NCBI RefSeq assembly: GCF_947255005.1 | Contig: NZ_CAMYFI010000002.1 | Coordinates: 1-64,000 of the forward strand | DNA length: 64,000 bases | Origin: an uncultured Tessaracoccus sp. | GTDB taxonomy: Bacteria; Actinomycetota; Actinomycetes; Propionibacteriales; Propionibacteriaceae | Reading direction: 5' to 3' | Shown here: in pieces, positions 8,024 to 16,798 of the stretch | How positions within the stretch are numbered: the first letter of the stretch is position 1 | Layout: the number at the start of each line of letters is the position of its first letter | The notes under the pieces: generated by a model | The model's input: only the letters and a program-made list of their open reading frames with translations | What the model was told of the DNA's origin: nothing | The model's database searches: none | Program-made: the position numbers and the translations under genes

Positions 8024-8854
8024 CTAGCCTTTGAGCCCGGACGTGGCGACGCCTTCGATGATGTAGCGCTGCAGAATGGTGTAAATGATGAGGACGGGCA
8101 CGGCCGCCAAGCACGCGCCAGCCATGATGACCGGGTAGTCGATGGTGTAGGCGCCCTGTAGCCGCGACAAGCCGATAGGCAGCGTCAGCATCTCATCGCT
8201 GAACATGACGTAGAGCGGCCAGACGAAGTCGTTCCAGTTTGCCAAGAAGCTCAGGATGAACAGCGTCAGAGCTGCTCCCCGAACGTTCGGCAACATCACA
8301 CTAAAGAACGTTCGGAACGGACCGGCACCATCAATACGGGCAGACTCTTCGAGTTCCTTAGGTACCGCCAGGAAGAACTGGCGCATAAAGAACACACCAA
8401 ACGCTCCGGCGGCTCCAGGCACGATGAGAGCCTGCAAGCTGTCGAGCCATGCGAGTTTGCTCATCAGCTCGAAGTTCGGCATCAGGAATACGAACCCCGG
8501 CACAAACATGGTGAGCAGGATGAACCCGAACAGTACGTTCTTGCCCGGCAAGTACAGGCGCGCCAAGGCGTAGCCAGCCATGGATGCGACGGCAACCACC
8601 AGCGCGGCGTGCAGCGTCGCAGCGATCAGCGAGTTCGCAAACCACCGGAACACGGGTGATGATGCATCCTCGAAAAACAGCCGGTAGTACGCCCGCAGCG
8701 TCCACTGCTCGGGGACGATCGTCGGCGGCATCGCCCGCCCTTCAAGGGATGTCTTGAAGCTGGTGAGGATCATCATCACGATGGGCGCGAAGAAGATGAA
8801 CGCCAGCAGCACGATCATGATCCAGAACAGGATCTTGGAAATGGTGCGGCTCAT
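8024..8854 (-). CDS. Carbohydrate ABC transporter permease (MalG/CUT1 type)
   Basis: The 276-residue protein has six membrane segments and an EAA loop at about 168-187 (ELEESARIDGAGPF) that contacts the ATPase. The C-terminal VATSGLKG is the usual end of MalG-type permeases. Its start overlaps the MalF-type gene by four bases. It forms the import channel for an oligosaccharide together with the preceding permease and lipoprotein. No ATPase gene is in the cluster, so a shared MsmK/UgpC-like ATPase encoded elsewhere is expected, as is common for CUT1 systems in Gram-positives. Confidence 0.92.
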   Translation of the reverse strand: MSRTISKILFWIMIVLLAFIFFAPIVMMILTSFKTSLEGRAMPPTIVPEQWTLRAYYRLFFEDASSPVFRWFANSLIAATLHAALVVAVASMAGYALARLYLPGKNVLFGFILLTMFVPGFVFLMPNFELMSKLAWLDSLQALIVPGAAGAFGVFFMRQFFLAVPKELEESARIDGAGPFRTFFSVMLPNVRGAALTLFILSFLANWNDFVWPLYVMFSDEMLTLPIGLSRLQGAYTIDYPVIMAGACLAAVPVLIIYTILQRYIIEGVATSGLKG

Positions 8855-9828
8855 GCGACGCTCCCCTGCTTCTGCTTGGCCAAGAATGCCTTCTCAGCTG
8901 CCTTGGCCTGCTTCCTCTCCCGCGCAGCGTCCTTGTCTCGCACGAGCCAGAAGTTGATGACGGAGATAATCGCCAAGAAGATGGCCAGTATGTAGCTTTG
9001 CGCGGCTGCGGCACCGGCGCGCCCCTGATTGAAGCCGAGGTCGGTCATCACCATAATGGCTGTCCGTGTCGATTCAGCCGGACCACCATTGGTGATCATG
9101 TACGCCTGACCGAACATGTTGGCACTGGCCAGCGTCGTGGTGATGAGCACGAAGATGAGGACCGGCCGCAACCCAGGGATGGTGATGTGGACGAAACGCT
9201 GCCAGGCGGTAGCACCGTCGAGTTCTGCAGCCTCGTACTGTGCTTTGGGGATCTCTGCGAGGCCGGCCATGTAGATGACGGCGTTGAAACCCACCGTCCA
9301 CCACACTGTGACGCCGACGAGCGAAATCCATGCCCACGGCTGGTCGGTCGTCCACTGGATCTCGACTCCGAGTAGGGCGTTGACCAGACCGAAGTTGCCG
9401 TCGAGCAGGTAGCTCCACAGCACACCGATCACAGAGACGCCCAGGACGTACGGGGCGAAGAACGCCGCCCGGAAGAACGTGCGTCCGGGGAACTTTCGGT
9501 GGAGCAGCAGCGCCAGCCCCAGCGGAACGGTGAGGAGGAATGGAACGCTAATCACCGTGAAGATCAACGTATTCTTCATGCCGTTCCAAAACGGCTGTGC
9601 CGTGAGCGACTCTCCGTCGAAAAGATCAGCGTAGTTTTGCAGACCGACGAAGGGGCGGCCAGGCAAGCTGAAGTCCCACTCGTGCAACGAGATCCACAGC
9701 CCGTATATAGCCGGCACGATGATGAACATCGTGAACAGCACCAGATACGGCGCGAGGAAAGCAATTGCCACCCAGGGCGAACCGTGTACCCGGCTCGCCC
9801 TGGGGTGCTTCGATCGGGCTCGAGACAT
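8851..9828 (-). CDS. Carbohydrate ABC transporter permease (MalF/CUT1 type)
   Basis: The 325-residue membrane protein has the typical WISLHEWDF segment after the first membrane helix and an EAA loop (IPKAQYEAAELDGATAW, about 194-210). The C-terminal tail is lysine-rich. Its start overlaps the last base of the binding-protein stop, and its stop overlaps the next permease, so translation is coupled along the operon. It pairs with the MalG-type subunit. Substrate is inferred from the flanking GH51 and GH43 enzymes to be arabino-oligosaccharide. Confidence 0.92.
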   Translation of the reverse strand: MSRARSKHPRASRVHGSPWVAIAFLAPYLVLFTMFIIVPAIYGLWISLHEWDFSLPGRPFVGLQNYADLFDGESLTAQPFWNGMKNTLIFTVISVPFLLTVPLGLALLLHRKFPGRTFFRAAFFAPYVLGVSVIGVLWSYLLDGNFGLVNALLGVEIQWTTDQPWAWISLVGVTVWWTVGFNAVIYMAGLAEIPKAQYEAAELDGATAWQRFVHITIPGLRPVLIFVLITTTLASANMFGQAYMITNGGPAESTRTAIMVMTDLGFNQGRAGAAAAQSYILAIFLAIISVINFWLVRDKDAARERKQAKAAEKAFLAKQKQGSVA

Positions 9829-11165
9829 TAGCCTTCGTACTTCTTCCGATTTGCTTCAAGGAGCTTGTTCGCACGGCTCACCGACGCATCCAGCTCCGAC
9901 TTCAGCTCCTTGCCACCAAGCATCACGTTGTTGAGCGCCTTATCGAACTCGGCGCCGACGTCACCAATGCCCGGGATGGTGGGCGGGAAGTGCAGCACAT
10001 CGATCTGCTCGGCGAACTTCGGCTGATGCTCAAGCTTCTTGAACTCCTCGGACTCACGCACCTCGTTACGGGCAGGCACCTGGCCACCCTTCGCCCACTC
10101 GACGGACTGTTCGGAGACGTAGTTCAAGAACACACGCGAAGCCTGCTGCTTATTCTCATCGGGCTTCTTCTGCACGGGCAGCGCCATCTGGTGAGAGCTC
10201 GACCACGCGGCATCCTGACCGCCGATATTCGGGAGTCGGACCACATCCCACTCCAGGTCTTTCTTCTCACCGAGGGTGTTAATCGCCCAGATGCCGTTCC
10301 AGTTGAAGGCGCACTCGCCGTTTTGTAGCGCGATGAAGTCGGCGTCCTGGGCCACCTTCGACGGGCTGTGCCCATCCTTCACAAGGCCCAGCCACCACTC
10401 GAACGCCTTCACTGCCTCGGGCGAGTTCCACGTCGCCTCCGTGGCATCGTCGTTATACATGGAACCGCCGAACTGGTAGATGAGCGATTGCATCGACTGG
10501 CCGCCCGTGAACAGGTGCGGGCTTGCCCAGTGACCCTTGATGCCCTTGCCCTTCAGCTTGTCGAGCGCGTCCATATACGCGTCGAACGTCATTGGCGGCT
10601 GTTCGGGATCGAGTCCGGCCTTCTCCATGACGGCCTTGTTGTAGAAGAACCCAAGCGGGTGCACATCGAGCGGCAGTGCGTAGCGCTTGTCCTTGTAGAT
10701 ACCCGCTTGCCAAGGAACCTCAGCGAAGTCGTCGCCCTTGAGATCAAGTGCCTTCGCGACGTCGTCGAGCGGCTGGATCACGTTTCTGGCAGCGTTGGTG
10801 GCGACGGAGTCGACGTGCATCACACAGATGTCGGGGCCTTTACCAGAAGACACCGCAGTGGGAAGCTTCGTGTAGAAGTCAGACCACTGCATGGTGTTGA
10901 ACTCAACCTTGATGTTGTCATGCTCTTTGTGGAATGCGTCGACGATCTTCTTCATGTAGGCGCCGTCACCGCCGGTGAAGCCGTTCCAGAACGCGAGCGT
11001 GACAGCGGGGCCGTCGTATCCGCCCTTGCCGCCGTCGCCGCTGGCTTCGTTGTTACCGCCGCCTTGGTCCGTCGCAGATTTACCGCCACCACAAGCGGAG
11101 AGCCCACCGAGAGCGAGCGCGCAGGCAGAGACGCCAAGCAGGTTTCGTCGAGACATGGTTCGCAT
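9828..11165 (-). CDS. Extracellular sugar-binding lipoprotein (CUT1)
   Basis: The 445-residue protein starts at ATG 11165 with AAAGGA upstream. An internal ATG three codons in is an alternative. Its signal has a twin-arginine-like SRRNLLGVSA start and the lipobox LSACG, so it is a membrane-anchored receptor. The body is a family-1 solute-binding fold (LAFWNGFTGGDGAYMKKIVDAF; written here as LAFWNGFTGG then DGAYMKKIVDAF). It is the first transporter gene, 20 bases after the GH51 stop. It probably captures arabino-oligosaccharides for the two permeases. Confidence 0.9.
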   Translation of the reverse strand: MRTMSRRNLLGVSACALALGGLSACGGGKSATDQGGGNNEASGDGGKGGYDGPAVTLAFWNGFTGGDGAYMKKIVDAFHKEHDNIKVEFNTMQWSDFYTKLPTAVSSGKGPDICVMHVDSVATNAARNVIQPLDDVAKALDLKGDDFAEVPWQAGIYKDKRYALPLDVHPLGFFYNKAVMEKAGLDPEQPPMTFDAYMDALDKLKGKGIKGHWASPHLFTGGQSMQSLIYQFGGSMYNDDATEATWNSPEAVKAFEWWLGLVKDGHSPSKVAQDADFIALQNGECAFNWNGIWAINTLGEKKDLEWDVVRLPNIGGQDAAWSSSHQMALPVQKKPDENKQQASRVFLNYVSEQSVEWAKGGQVPARNEVRESEEFKKLEHQPKFAEQIDVLHFPPTIPGIGDVGAEFDKALNNVMLGGKELKSELDASVSRANKLLEANRKKYEG

Positions 11166-11185
11166 GATGTGTTTCCTTTCGGTTC

Positions 11186-12691
11186 TCAGCGTTGAGAGGT
11201 TTGTAGTCGGATGCAGTGCCAGGACACCGCCGGAAGATCTGCCGTGAGGCGTCCGCCTTCGACGCGCGCCTCACCCATGCGGGGCTGCACCGCGTCGGGA
11301 TGCTCCTGGCTGTTGACGATGCTGTGGTCGTCTTCGTGAAGGAGCAGATGCTCCGCGAGTGTGACATCGCCCAGTGCGGAGAAATCGAGATTCAGCTCGC
11401 AGGCATCGTCGAGGCTCCGGTTCACGACGAAGAGTGCAAGCTCGCCATCGTCGTCGAGTGTGGCGGTTGCCCAGAGCTGCGGAACCTCGCCGTATGCCGG
11501 GGTGTCGATGACGGGCGACTCCATCGCGATGTCGAGCACCGTGCCCTTGGCGTACTTACTTGTGAGTGCGAATGGGTAGAAGATGGTCTGCCGCCACGCG
11601 GGGCCGCCTGGCTCAGAGCGAATGGGGGCGATGATGTTGGCGAGCTGCGCCTGACATGCCATACCTACGTCGCGGCTGCGGTTCACAAGCGTGATGAGGA
11701 ACGATCCGACGACCACCGCGTCGAGCACGGAGTATGTGTCCTCGATGAGGCGCGGAGCGTGTTGGATCTCGATGGAGTTCTCGCCGCCGAAGCGCGACTG
11801 GTACCAGACGTTCCATTCGTCGAAGCTCACCGTGATGCGCTTGGTGGATTGCTTCACCGCCGCAACGTGGTCTGCCGTAGCACGAACGGACGCGATGAAA
11901 CGATCCATGTCTTCCGCTGCACACAGGAAGCTCACCACGTCGCCATCGATGGGCTCGTAGTAGGCGTGTGCGCTGATGTTGGAGACGTAGTCGAAGGTGT
12001 GTTCGAGCACTTCTCGTTCCCAGGCGCCGAAGGTTGGCATCTGACGGTTGGACGATCCGCAGGCGACGAGTTCGAGAGTGTCGTCGAAGCGATGGAAGAC
12101 GTTGGCTACTTCCTGGCTGAGCCTTGCGTATTCGTGGGCTGTCTTGTGGCCTACCTGCCACGGGCCATCCATCTCGTTCCCCAGGCACCAAATGTCAACG
12201 TTCCATGGCCGCTCGTACCCGTGCGCGACGCGGCGGTCGGCGAGTTCTGTGCCCTGCTCACCGTTGACGTACTCGAGGTACTCCATGGCTTCAGCCATGC
12301 CGCGCGAACCGAGATTCACCGCCAGCATGGGCTCGATCTCCATGCGCTCGCACCACGCCAGGAACTCGTTAGTGCCCACCTCGTTGGGTTCGATGGAACG
12401 CCAACCGAAGTCGAGACGGGTGGGGCGCTCTTCTTTCGGCCCTACTCCGTCTTCCCACCGATAGCCCGAGACGAAGTTCCCGCCCGGATATCGAACGAGC
12501 GAGACCCCCATCTCTCGCACCAACTCGGCGACGTCTTGACGGAATCCGTGCTCGTCGGCCGATGGGTGGTCTGGTTCGAAGATTCCCGTGTAGACGCACC
12601 GCCCCATGTGCTCGACAAACGACCCGAATACGCGCGGATTCACCGGCCCATGGTGCCAAGCGGGATGAATCACGGCGTTCGCCTTGCCCAT
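11186..12691 (-). CDS. abfA: Alpha-L-arabinofuranosidase, GH51
   Basis: The protein has 501 residues. ATG 12691 is preferred over a start nine codons upstream because GAAGGAG lies just before it. The (beta/alpha)8 catalytic domain carries the acid/base in CLGNEMDGPW (Glu173) and the nucleophile in FDEWNVWY (Glu292). A jelly-roll-like C-terminal domain follows. No signal peptide is seen, so it acts in the cytoplasm on imported arabino-oligosaccharides, releasing L-arabinose. It is the first gene of the minus-strand operon and faces a divergent LacI regulator across a 173-base control region with repeated TTACAACGG elements. Confidence 0.95.
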   Translation of the reverse strand: MGKANAVIHPAWHHGPVNPRVFGSFVEHMGRCVYTGIFEPDHPSADEHGFRQDVAELVREMGVSLVRYPGGNFVSGYRWEDGVGPKEERPTRLDFGWRSIEPNEVGTNEFLAWCERMEIEPMLAVNLGSRGMAEAMEYLEYVNGEQGTELADRRVAHGYERPWNVDIWCLGNEMDGPWQVGHKTAHEYARLSQEVANVFHRFDDTLELVACGSSNRQMPTFGAWEREVLEHTFDYVSNISAHAYYEPIDGDVVSFLCAAEDMDRFIASVRATADHVAAVKQSTKRITVSFDEWNVWYQSRFGGENSIEIQHAPRLIEDTYSVLDAVVVGSFLITLVNRSRDVGMACQAQLANIIAPIRSEPGGPAWRQTIFYPFALTSKYAKGTVLDIAMESPVIDTPAYGEVPQLWATATLDDDGELALFVVNRSLDDACELNLDFSALGDVTLAEHLLLHEDDHSIVNSQEHPDAVQPRMGEARVEGGRLTADLPAVSWHCIRLQTSQR

Positions 12692-12726
12692 ATAAAGCCA
12701 CTCCTTCGTGCTTCGCAACTCTGCGG

Positions 12727-12778
12727 TTACAACGGGAGCAAATCCCGGATATACGGCATATTACAACGGAGGTAAACT
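12727..12778. promoter_or_regulatory. Direct repeats in the GH51/LacI intergenic region (candidate operators)
   Basis: TTACAACGGGAGCAAATC (12727-12744) and TTACAACGGAGGTAAACT (12761-12778) agree at 13 of 18 positions and are 34 bases apart, centre to centre, or just over three helical turns. The second copy contains TTAC/GTAA inverted arms. They lie between the divergent GH51 operon and the LacI-type gene. Binding sites for the adjacent LacI regulator are the simplest reading, but the repeats lack the classic central-CG palindrome, so this is inference. Confidence 0.4.
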
Positions 12779-12864
12779 CAACACAAGAGGGTCTCCCTAA
12801 TGTTCACTTGGCAGTGGAGTAGGCCCTTGCCAGGCATAGAACTAGTCAGAATAGGATTGCTCGC

Positions 12865-13860
12865 ATGGCGGTCAGGCTGCAAGACGTTGCCCGGGAAGCT
12901 GGGGTCTCAATTAAGACAGTGTCGAACGTCGTGAACAACCGGCCCGTGGTGCGCCCAGCCACGCGGGCACGCGTCGAGGCAGCTATCGAGGCACTCGGGT
13001 ATCGCCCCAACGCTACCGCCCGGCAGCTGCGGTACGGGCGCTCGGGCTTTTTGGCACTGGTCGTACCCCAAATCGATTCACCCTATTTCTCCACGCTCGC
13101 CAGCGCTTTTACTCAGAAAGCTCTCCAACGTGGGTGGGTCACGCTGCTGGAATCGACGCAGGGGTCCCGCGAAGCTGAGCTCGCCGTCCTCGCCGGACAG
13201 CAGAGCCACCTGGTGGACGGTATCGCCTTCTCCCCGCTGTCGCTTACGCCCGCCGATTTCCATAACCGCACAGATGCCACACCCATAGTGCTGCTGGGCG
13301 AGCGAGGTATCCCCGACGGGTTCCCCCATGTGGCCGTGGACTCTGTCGCGGCGGCGAATGCCGTCGCCTCACACTTTATTCACACAGGGCGACGCAGAAT
13401 CGCGGCGATTGGGGTGGAGTCGGCGCAGGGGACGGCGTCAGTTCGCCTTGCCGGCTACCGTTCCGCCCTCGCGACGGCTGGACTACCCGAGCGGCCGGAG
13501 TACATCGTCGCAGTCAGTGAATACAGCCGCAGCGCTGGGCGCGACGCCATGGCCGGACTCTTGCGGCTTCCTGAACCACCCGATGCTGTGTTTTGCTTCA
13601 ACGACGTCATGGCGATCGGTGCACTCAGGGCATGCGCTGACGCGGACGTTGACGTGCCATCACAGGTGGCGATAGCCGGCTTCGACGACATTCCCGAAGG
13701 CGAATTCAGCAACCCATCACTCACCACGGTGCGCCCTGATTTGGACGCGCTGGTGGAAGGCATATTGGATAACCTCCTCGGGCAAGTACAGGGGCGCGAT
13801 GAGTGTTCCGTCGCGCCTGTGGGCTGGGAACTGATCGTGAGAGAGAGCGCACCCGCTTGA
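12865..13860 (+). CDS. LacI family regulator of the arabinan cluster
   Basis: The 331-residue protein has an N-terminal helix-turn-helix (VRLQDVAREAGVSIKTVSNV, with hinge GYRPNATARQLR) and a periplasmic-binding-type effector domain (LALVVPQIDSPYFSTLA; FDDIPEGEFSNPSLTTVRPD near the end). It is transcribed divergently from the GH51 operon, so it is the likely local repressor, relieved by L-arabinose or an arabino-oligosaccharide. No strong ribosome-binding site precedes the ATG. Beyond its stop lies the eroded region with no intact gene. Confidence 0.92.
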   Translation: MAVRLQDVAREAGVSIKTVSNVVNNRPVVRPATRARVEAAIEALGYRPNATARQLRYGRSGFLALVVPQIDSPYFSTLASAFTQKALQRGWVTLLESTQGSREAELAVLAGQQSHLVDGIAFSPLSLTPADFHNRTDATPIVLLGERGIPDGFPHVAVDSVAAANAVASHFIHTGRRRIAAIGVESAQGTASVRLAGYRSALATAGLPERPEYIVAVSEYSRSAGRDAMAGLLRLPEPPDAVFCFNDVMAIGALRACADADVDVPSQVAIAGFDDIPEGEFSNPSLTTVRPDLDALVEGILDNLLGQVQGRDECSVAPVGWELIVRESAPA

Positions 13861-13929
13861 ACCAGCCGTGCAACACGGGCCCTGGATTCGCACGCAGTAA
13901 CCTACAGATGTGGTGAGCAACGATGCGGT

Positions 13930-14295
13930 CCCCCACATCTTCACACTTTCAATACTGCTCGAGACTGGAACCAGTCCCAGGGCTCTGAAAACTTGGCGAA
14001 ATCCATTACAACCGAAGCCGGTCAGTTACTCGAGTGCTTGTAGTTGCAAACTCCAAAGGACTATTCAGCAATCTGACTGGAACTCGTTAACGCGTCTTCC
14101 CACACCTATCAGCGCGCCGATGTTCTCTCTGAGGGCCTGGGCGAGCTTGGGCTGGCAAAGCTCGATATTATAGAGCAGAAACACCCTGTCGATAAGGCCT
14201 ACGAACGATCAGGCAAGTATGACCAGCTTTGGCATTCGCCGGTTCAGTTTCGACGAAACACTGAGCCTGAGCTGCCGCATGCGCCAGAATCTTGA
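13930..14295 (+). pseudogene. Broken MazG-like nucleotide pyrophosphohydrolase
   Basis: One reading frame, interrupted by stops, reads FNTARDWNQSQGSENLAKS, ITTEAGQLLECL, stop, LQTPKDYSAI, stop, LELVNASSHTYQRADVL, LGELGLAKLDIIEQKHPVDK and AYERSGKYDQL. This is the complete run of a MazG-like NTP pyrophosphohydrolase of about 110 residues: the RDW-N-Q start, the E-x2-E metal motif (here EAGQLLE), the ADVL helix and the KxP-V-x-KAYG-x-S-x-KY tail. In-frame TAG and TGA codons and an altered second metal motif (LELVNA where ELAD is usual) show it is dead. It lies directly before the remnant of a DUF2075 gene. The region 14296-14510 between them has no readable domain. Confidence 0.72.
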
Positions 14296-14510
14296 GTTGT
14301 CGGAGAAACAATCTCTGGCTGATGGAGAAGTTCTCCTTTATAGGGCTCTTCGTAATTGAGGGTGTAGAGCGTGGTGGTGTGGGCCTGTCCGTGTCGTTGC
14401 CAGGGTAGACGTCGAGGTCTCCCTGAAGATGAGGGTTCCTACACTCTCCATCTGGAAGACCTCGACATGGATAAGCCTAGCTTCACGACCCCTGATCTTG
14501 ATGCGTTCTG

Positions 14511-15706
14511 CCTCCTTGACACCCACGACCAAGTTGCAAACCGTGGAGGAGATCCTGGAGAGGCTCAGCTCCGATTTCCAGAACCGCACCTACCTCCGCA
14601 GCATGTCAGTGCTCCAGGAAGAGCCTGGCACCGGATAAACGGTCATCGGAATCTATCTCATGAAGCTCATGGCGGACTTCACACACACTCGATGCAGACA
14701 GCATCGACCACGACACCATGTGTTCAGAGCTCTTCCTACCAGGTCACAGGGAGGCATTCGAGGGTCTGTGCGTAGGCCTCGTGGTGCCGCAACAGTCGCT
14801 GCGGGAATCCGTCAAGGCATCTTCGCGAACACCCCGGACTCACCCCCGTCGATGGTGATGACGATGTTCACATCGCTGACGGCGAAGAGGAATTCAACGT
14901 ACAGATCATCGACGAGGATCATCGACTCTCGCCGTATGCGATGCAGGCCCATGCCTCTCTCACGAAACGTTACCGCGACGTTAAAACTCGATTCTTCCAT
15001 GGACAGTGACCTGAAGCGTCACAACTCGAGTGGGCGAGGAATCGAGCAAAGCATGTCATTATGCTGCTGGACTCCGGGAGATCTGTCCTCCGGCGATATT
15101 TCCAAGGCCGAATTCGACGTGCTCCTGGACCAGCTACAGGAATCGGAGTGCCAACTCTATGGCTTATCATCCGGATGCCCAGTCAGGGAAGCAATGAGTA
15201 CCTCGTCGATGATCCGCCTCAACTATAACAACTCATTACCGAGAAAGAGAGGAAATCCGGTCTAGCCAGTATGGTTTCAGGTTATGCCTGGCCGTAAATC
15301 AGTTAGAAGACAACACCAAGGTCGATATCGATCTCGGCTCTGGCGCAACAAAGTGGTGGAACACAACCCCGATTGATTGGGCGAATTCCCCAACGTCGTT
15401 GGATGAATCCTGCTCCATTCACACCATTCGGGGCTTTGACCTCAACTACGCCGACGTCATCACCGGGCGTGATTTACGCTACGACGTATCCACGAGGCAG
15501 CTCTTCACCCATAGAAACAGCTCTTCGACGCCGCGGGCAGACGCAACAACACCACGGCCAGCGTCGCAACAACTGACGACATGCTGTTTGGGTACATCAC
15601 CAACATTTGCACGGTACTACTGACCCGTGGCATCAAAGGCACGTTTGTCCACGCGGTCGACCCGACATTACAGCAATACCTGCGACAGTTCTTGCCGATT
15701 CCCTAA
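14511..15706 (+). pseudogene. Broken DUF2075 (COG3410) helicase-like ATPase
   Basis: Successive fragments in all three forward frames align to the DUF2075 ATPase: LQTVEEILERLSSDFQNRT, VLQEEPGTG followed by a stop and TVIGIYLMKLMADF, FLPGHREAFEGL, VGLVVPQQSLRESVK, VQIIDEDHRLS, AKHVIMLLDSGRSV, GDISKAEFDVLLDQLQESE, IDWANSPTSLDE, CSIHTIRGFDLNYADVITG and LLTRGIKGTFVHAVDPTLQQ. The Walker A lysine codon is TAA (14636-14638; a single change from AAA). Walker B reads IIDEDH. At least three frame changes and further stops are present. The N-terminal GIY-YIG nuclease domain found in many members is not recognisable and may be deleted. Together with the MazG-like relic this was probably one operon. Confidence 0.75.
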
Positions 15707-15766
15707 TGATGTGGGCACCCGAGCGCGGCGTCAGCAAAACCTCCGCTGGTTCCGACGAGTACGCTG

Positions 15767-16798
15767 TCACGCGGGGATCACCCAACCATGCAGCAACTCA
15801 AACTGCACGACATCTCCCACTTGCCGAATGCTGTCACCCGGTTCGTGTACCACCAAGGTGCCCATCTCTGTTTCCAGCTCAACGACAGTATGCGTGCGTG
15901 CAAACCGTGACGCAATCACTTGCCCTCGCAACCCCGTCACTTCGCTCCCCTTCGCACCACGCAACCGGATGTCTCCGGGATGGAGGACGAGCGCCGCCGG
16001 GCCAGGCATCACTTCGCCTGGAATCGCCATACGGCTACGCCCGACTTCTATGATTACCCCCTCTTGGGCGCTGCTTACAACAGTGCCTGCGAAGATGTTG
16101 GGGATCCCCATGAATCGGGCGACGAACTGGCTCACCGGCCGTTGGTATACCTCGCGAGGCGTTCCCAGCTGCGCAACCGTCCCGTGCCGCAACACCAGGA
16201 GCGAATCACCTACGGCGCAGGCCTCATCAATGTCGTGCGTGACGTAGAGCGTCGCGGCCCCCTCGCGTCGCACGTGTGTGAGTAGGCTTTTTCGAATGGA
16301 GGCGCGCATCGTCGCTTCCACATGCGCAAGCGGCTCGTCAAGCAACAGCACACGCGGGTTGCGCACCAGCGTTCGAGCGAGCGATACACGCTGCGCCTGC
16401 CCACCCGACAAGGATTCTGGTTGCCGCTGAGCGAGCCGGGAGACGTTCATCGTCGCCATCGCAATATCGACGAGGTCCCGTCGCCGCAGCGCATCCATCT
16501 CTGCCCCATCGAGCCCAAACTCGATATTCTCTTGCACGCTCAACCCAGAAAACAGCGACGCCGACTGCGTCACCATCCCAGTGTTCCGCTTCCGAGCGGG
16601 AATGGTTGCGATGGAGGTACCGTCGATCTCAATCTCCCCGGAACGCATCGCATGTAGCCCCGCAATACTGCGCAACAGCGTAGTTTTCCCGCACCCAGAC
16701 GGGCCGACGATCGCAAGCACTTCGCCGTCGCAGACCGCGAAGGACACCGCATCAAGTACACCCCGCACATCGCGCAGGGATTTGACCACCAGGTTCAT
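15767..16798 (-). CDS. ABC transporter ATPase (AfuC/PotA-type, with TOBE-like C-terminus)
   Basis: The 343-residue protein starts at ATG 16798, overlapping the permease stop (ATGA). Walker A is VGPSGCGKTTLL, the signature is LSGGQAQRVSLARTL, and Walker B is RVLLLDEPLAHVE; Asp of the usual D-loop is replaced in LAHVE. The C-terminal region (about 250-343) is a TOBE-like regulatory domain. It belongs to the ferric/spermidine/phosphonate/hexose-phosphate importer class. It would energise the fused permease encoded just upstream. Substrate is inferred from neighbours as a phosphorylated small molecule rather than iron. Confidence 0.88.
   Translation of the reverse strand: MNLVVKSLRDVRGVLDAVSFAVCDGEVLAIVGPSGCGKTTLLRSIAGLHAMRSGEIEIDGTSIATIPARKRNTGMVTQSASLFSGLSVQENIEFGLDGAEMDALRRRDLVDIAMATMNVSRLAQRQPESLSGGQAQRVSLARTLVRNPRVLLLDEPLAHVEATMRASIRKSLLTHVRREGAATLYVTHDIDEACAVGDSLLVLRHGTVAQLGTPREVYQRPVSQFVARFMGIPNIFAGTVVSSAQEGVIIEVGRSRMAIPGEVMPGPAALVLHPGDIRLRGAKGSEVTGLRGQVIASRFARTHTVVELETEMGTLVVHEPGDSIRQVGDVVQFELLHGWVIPA

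Noticed and set aside
11216..12775. Long open frame on the plus strand opposite GH51
   Set aside because: It mirrors the codon structure of the GH51 gene, has no ribosome-binding site and no family features.
14636..14638. Programmed readthrough or recoding of the stop in the DUF2075 P-loop
   Set aside because: Several other stops and frame changes occur downstream, so the gene is dead regardless.
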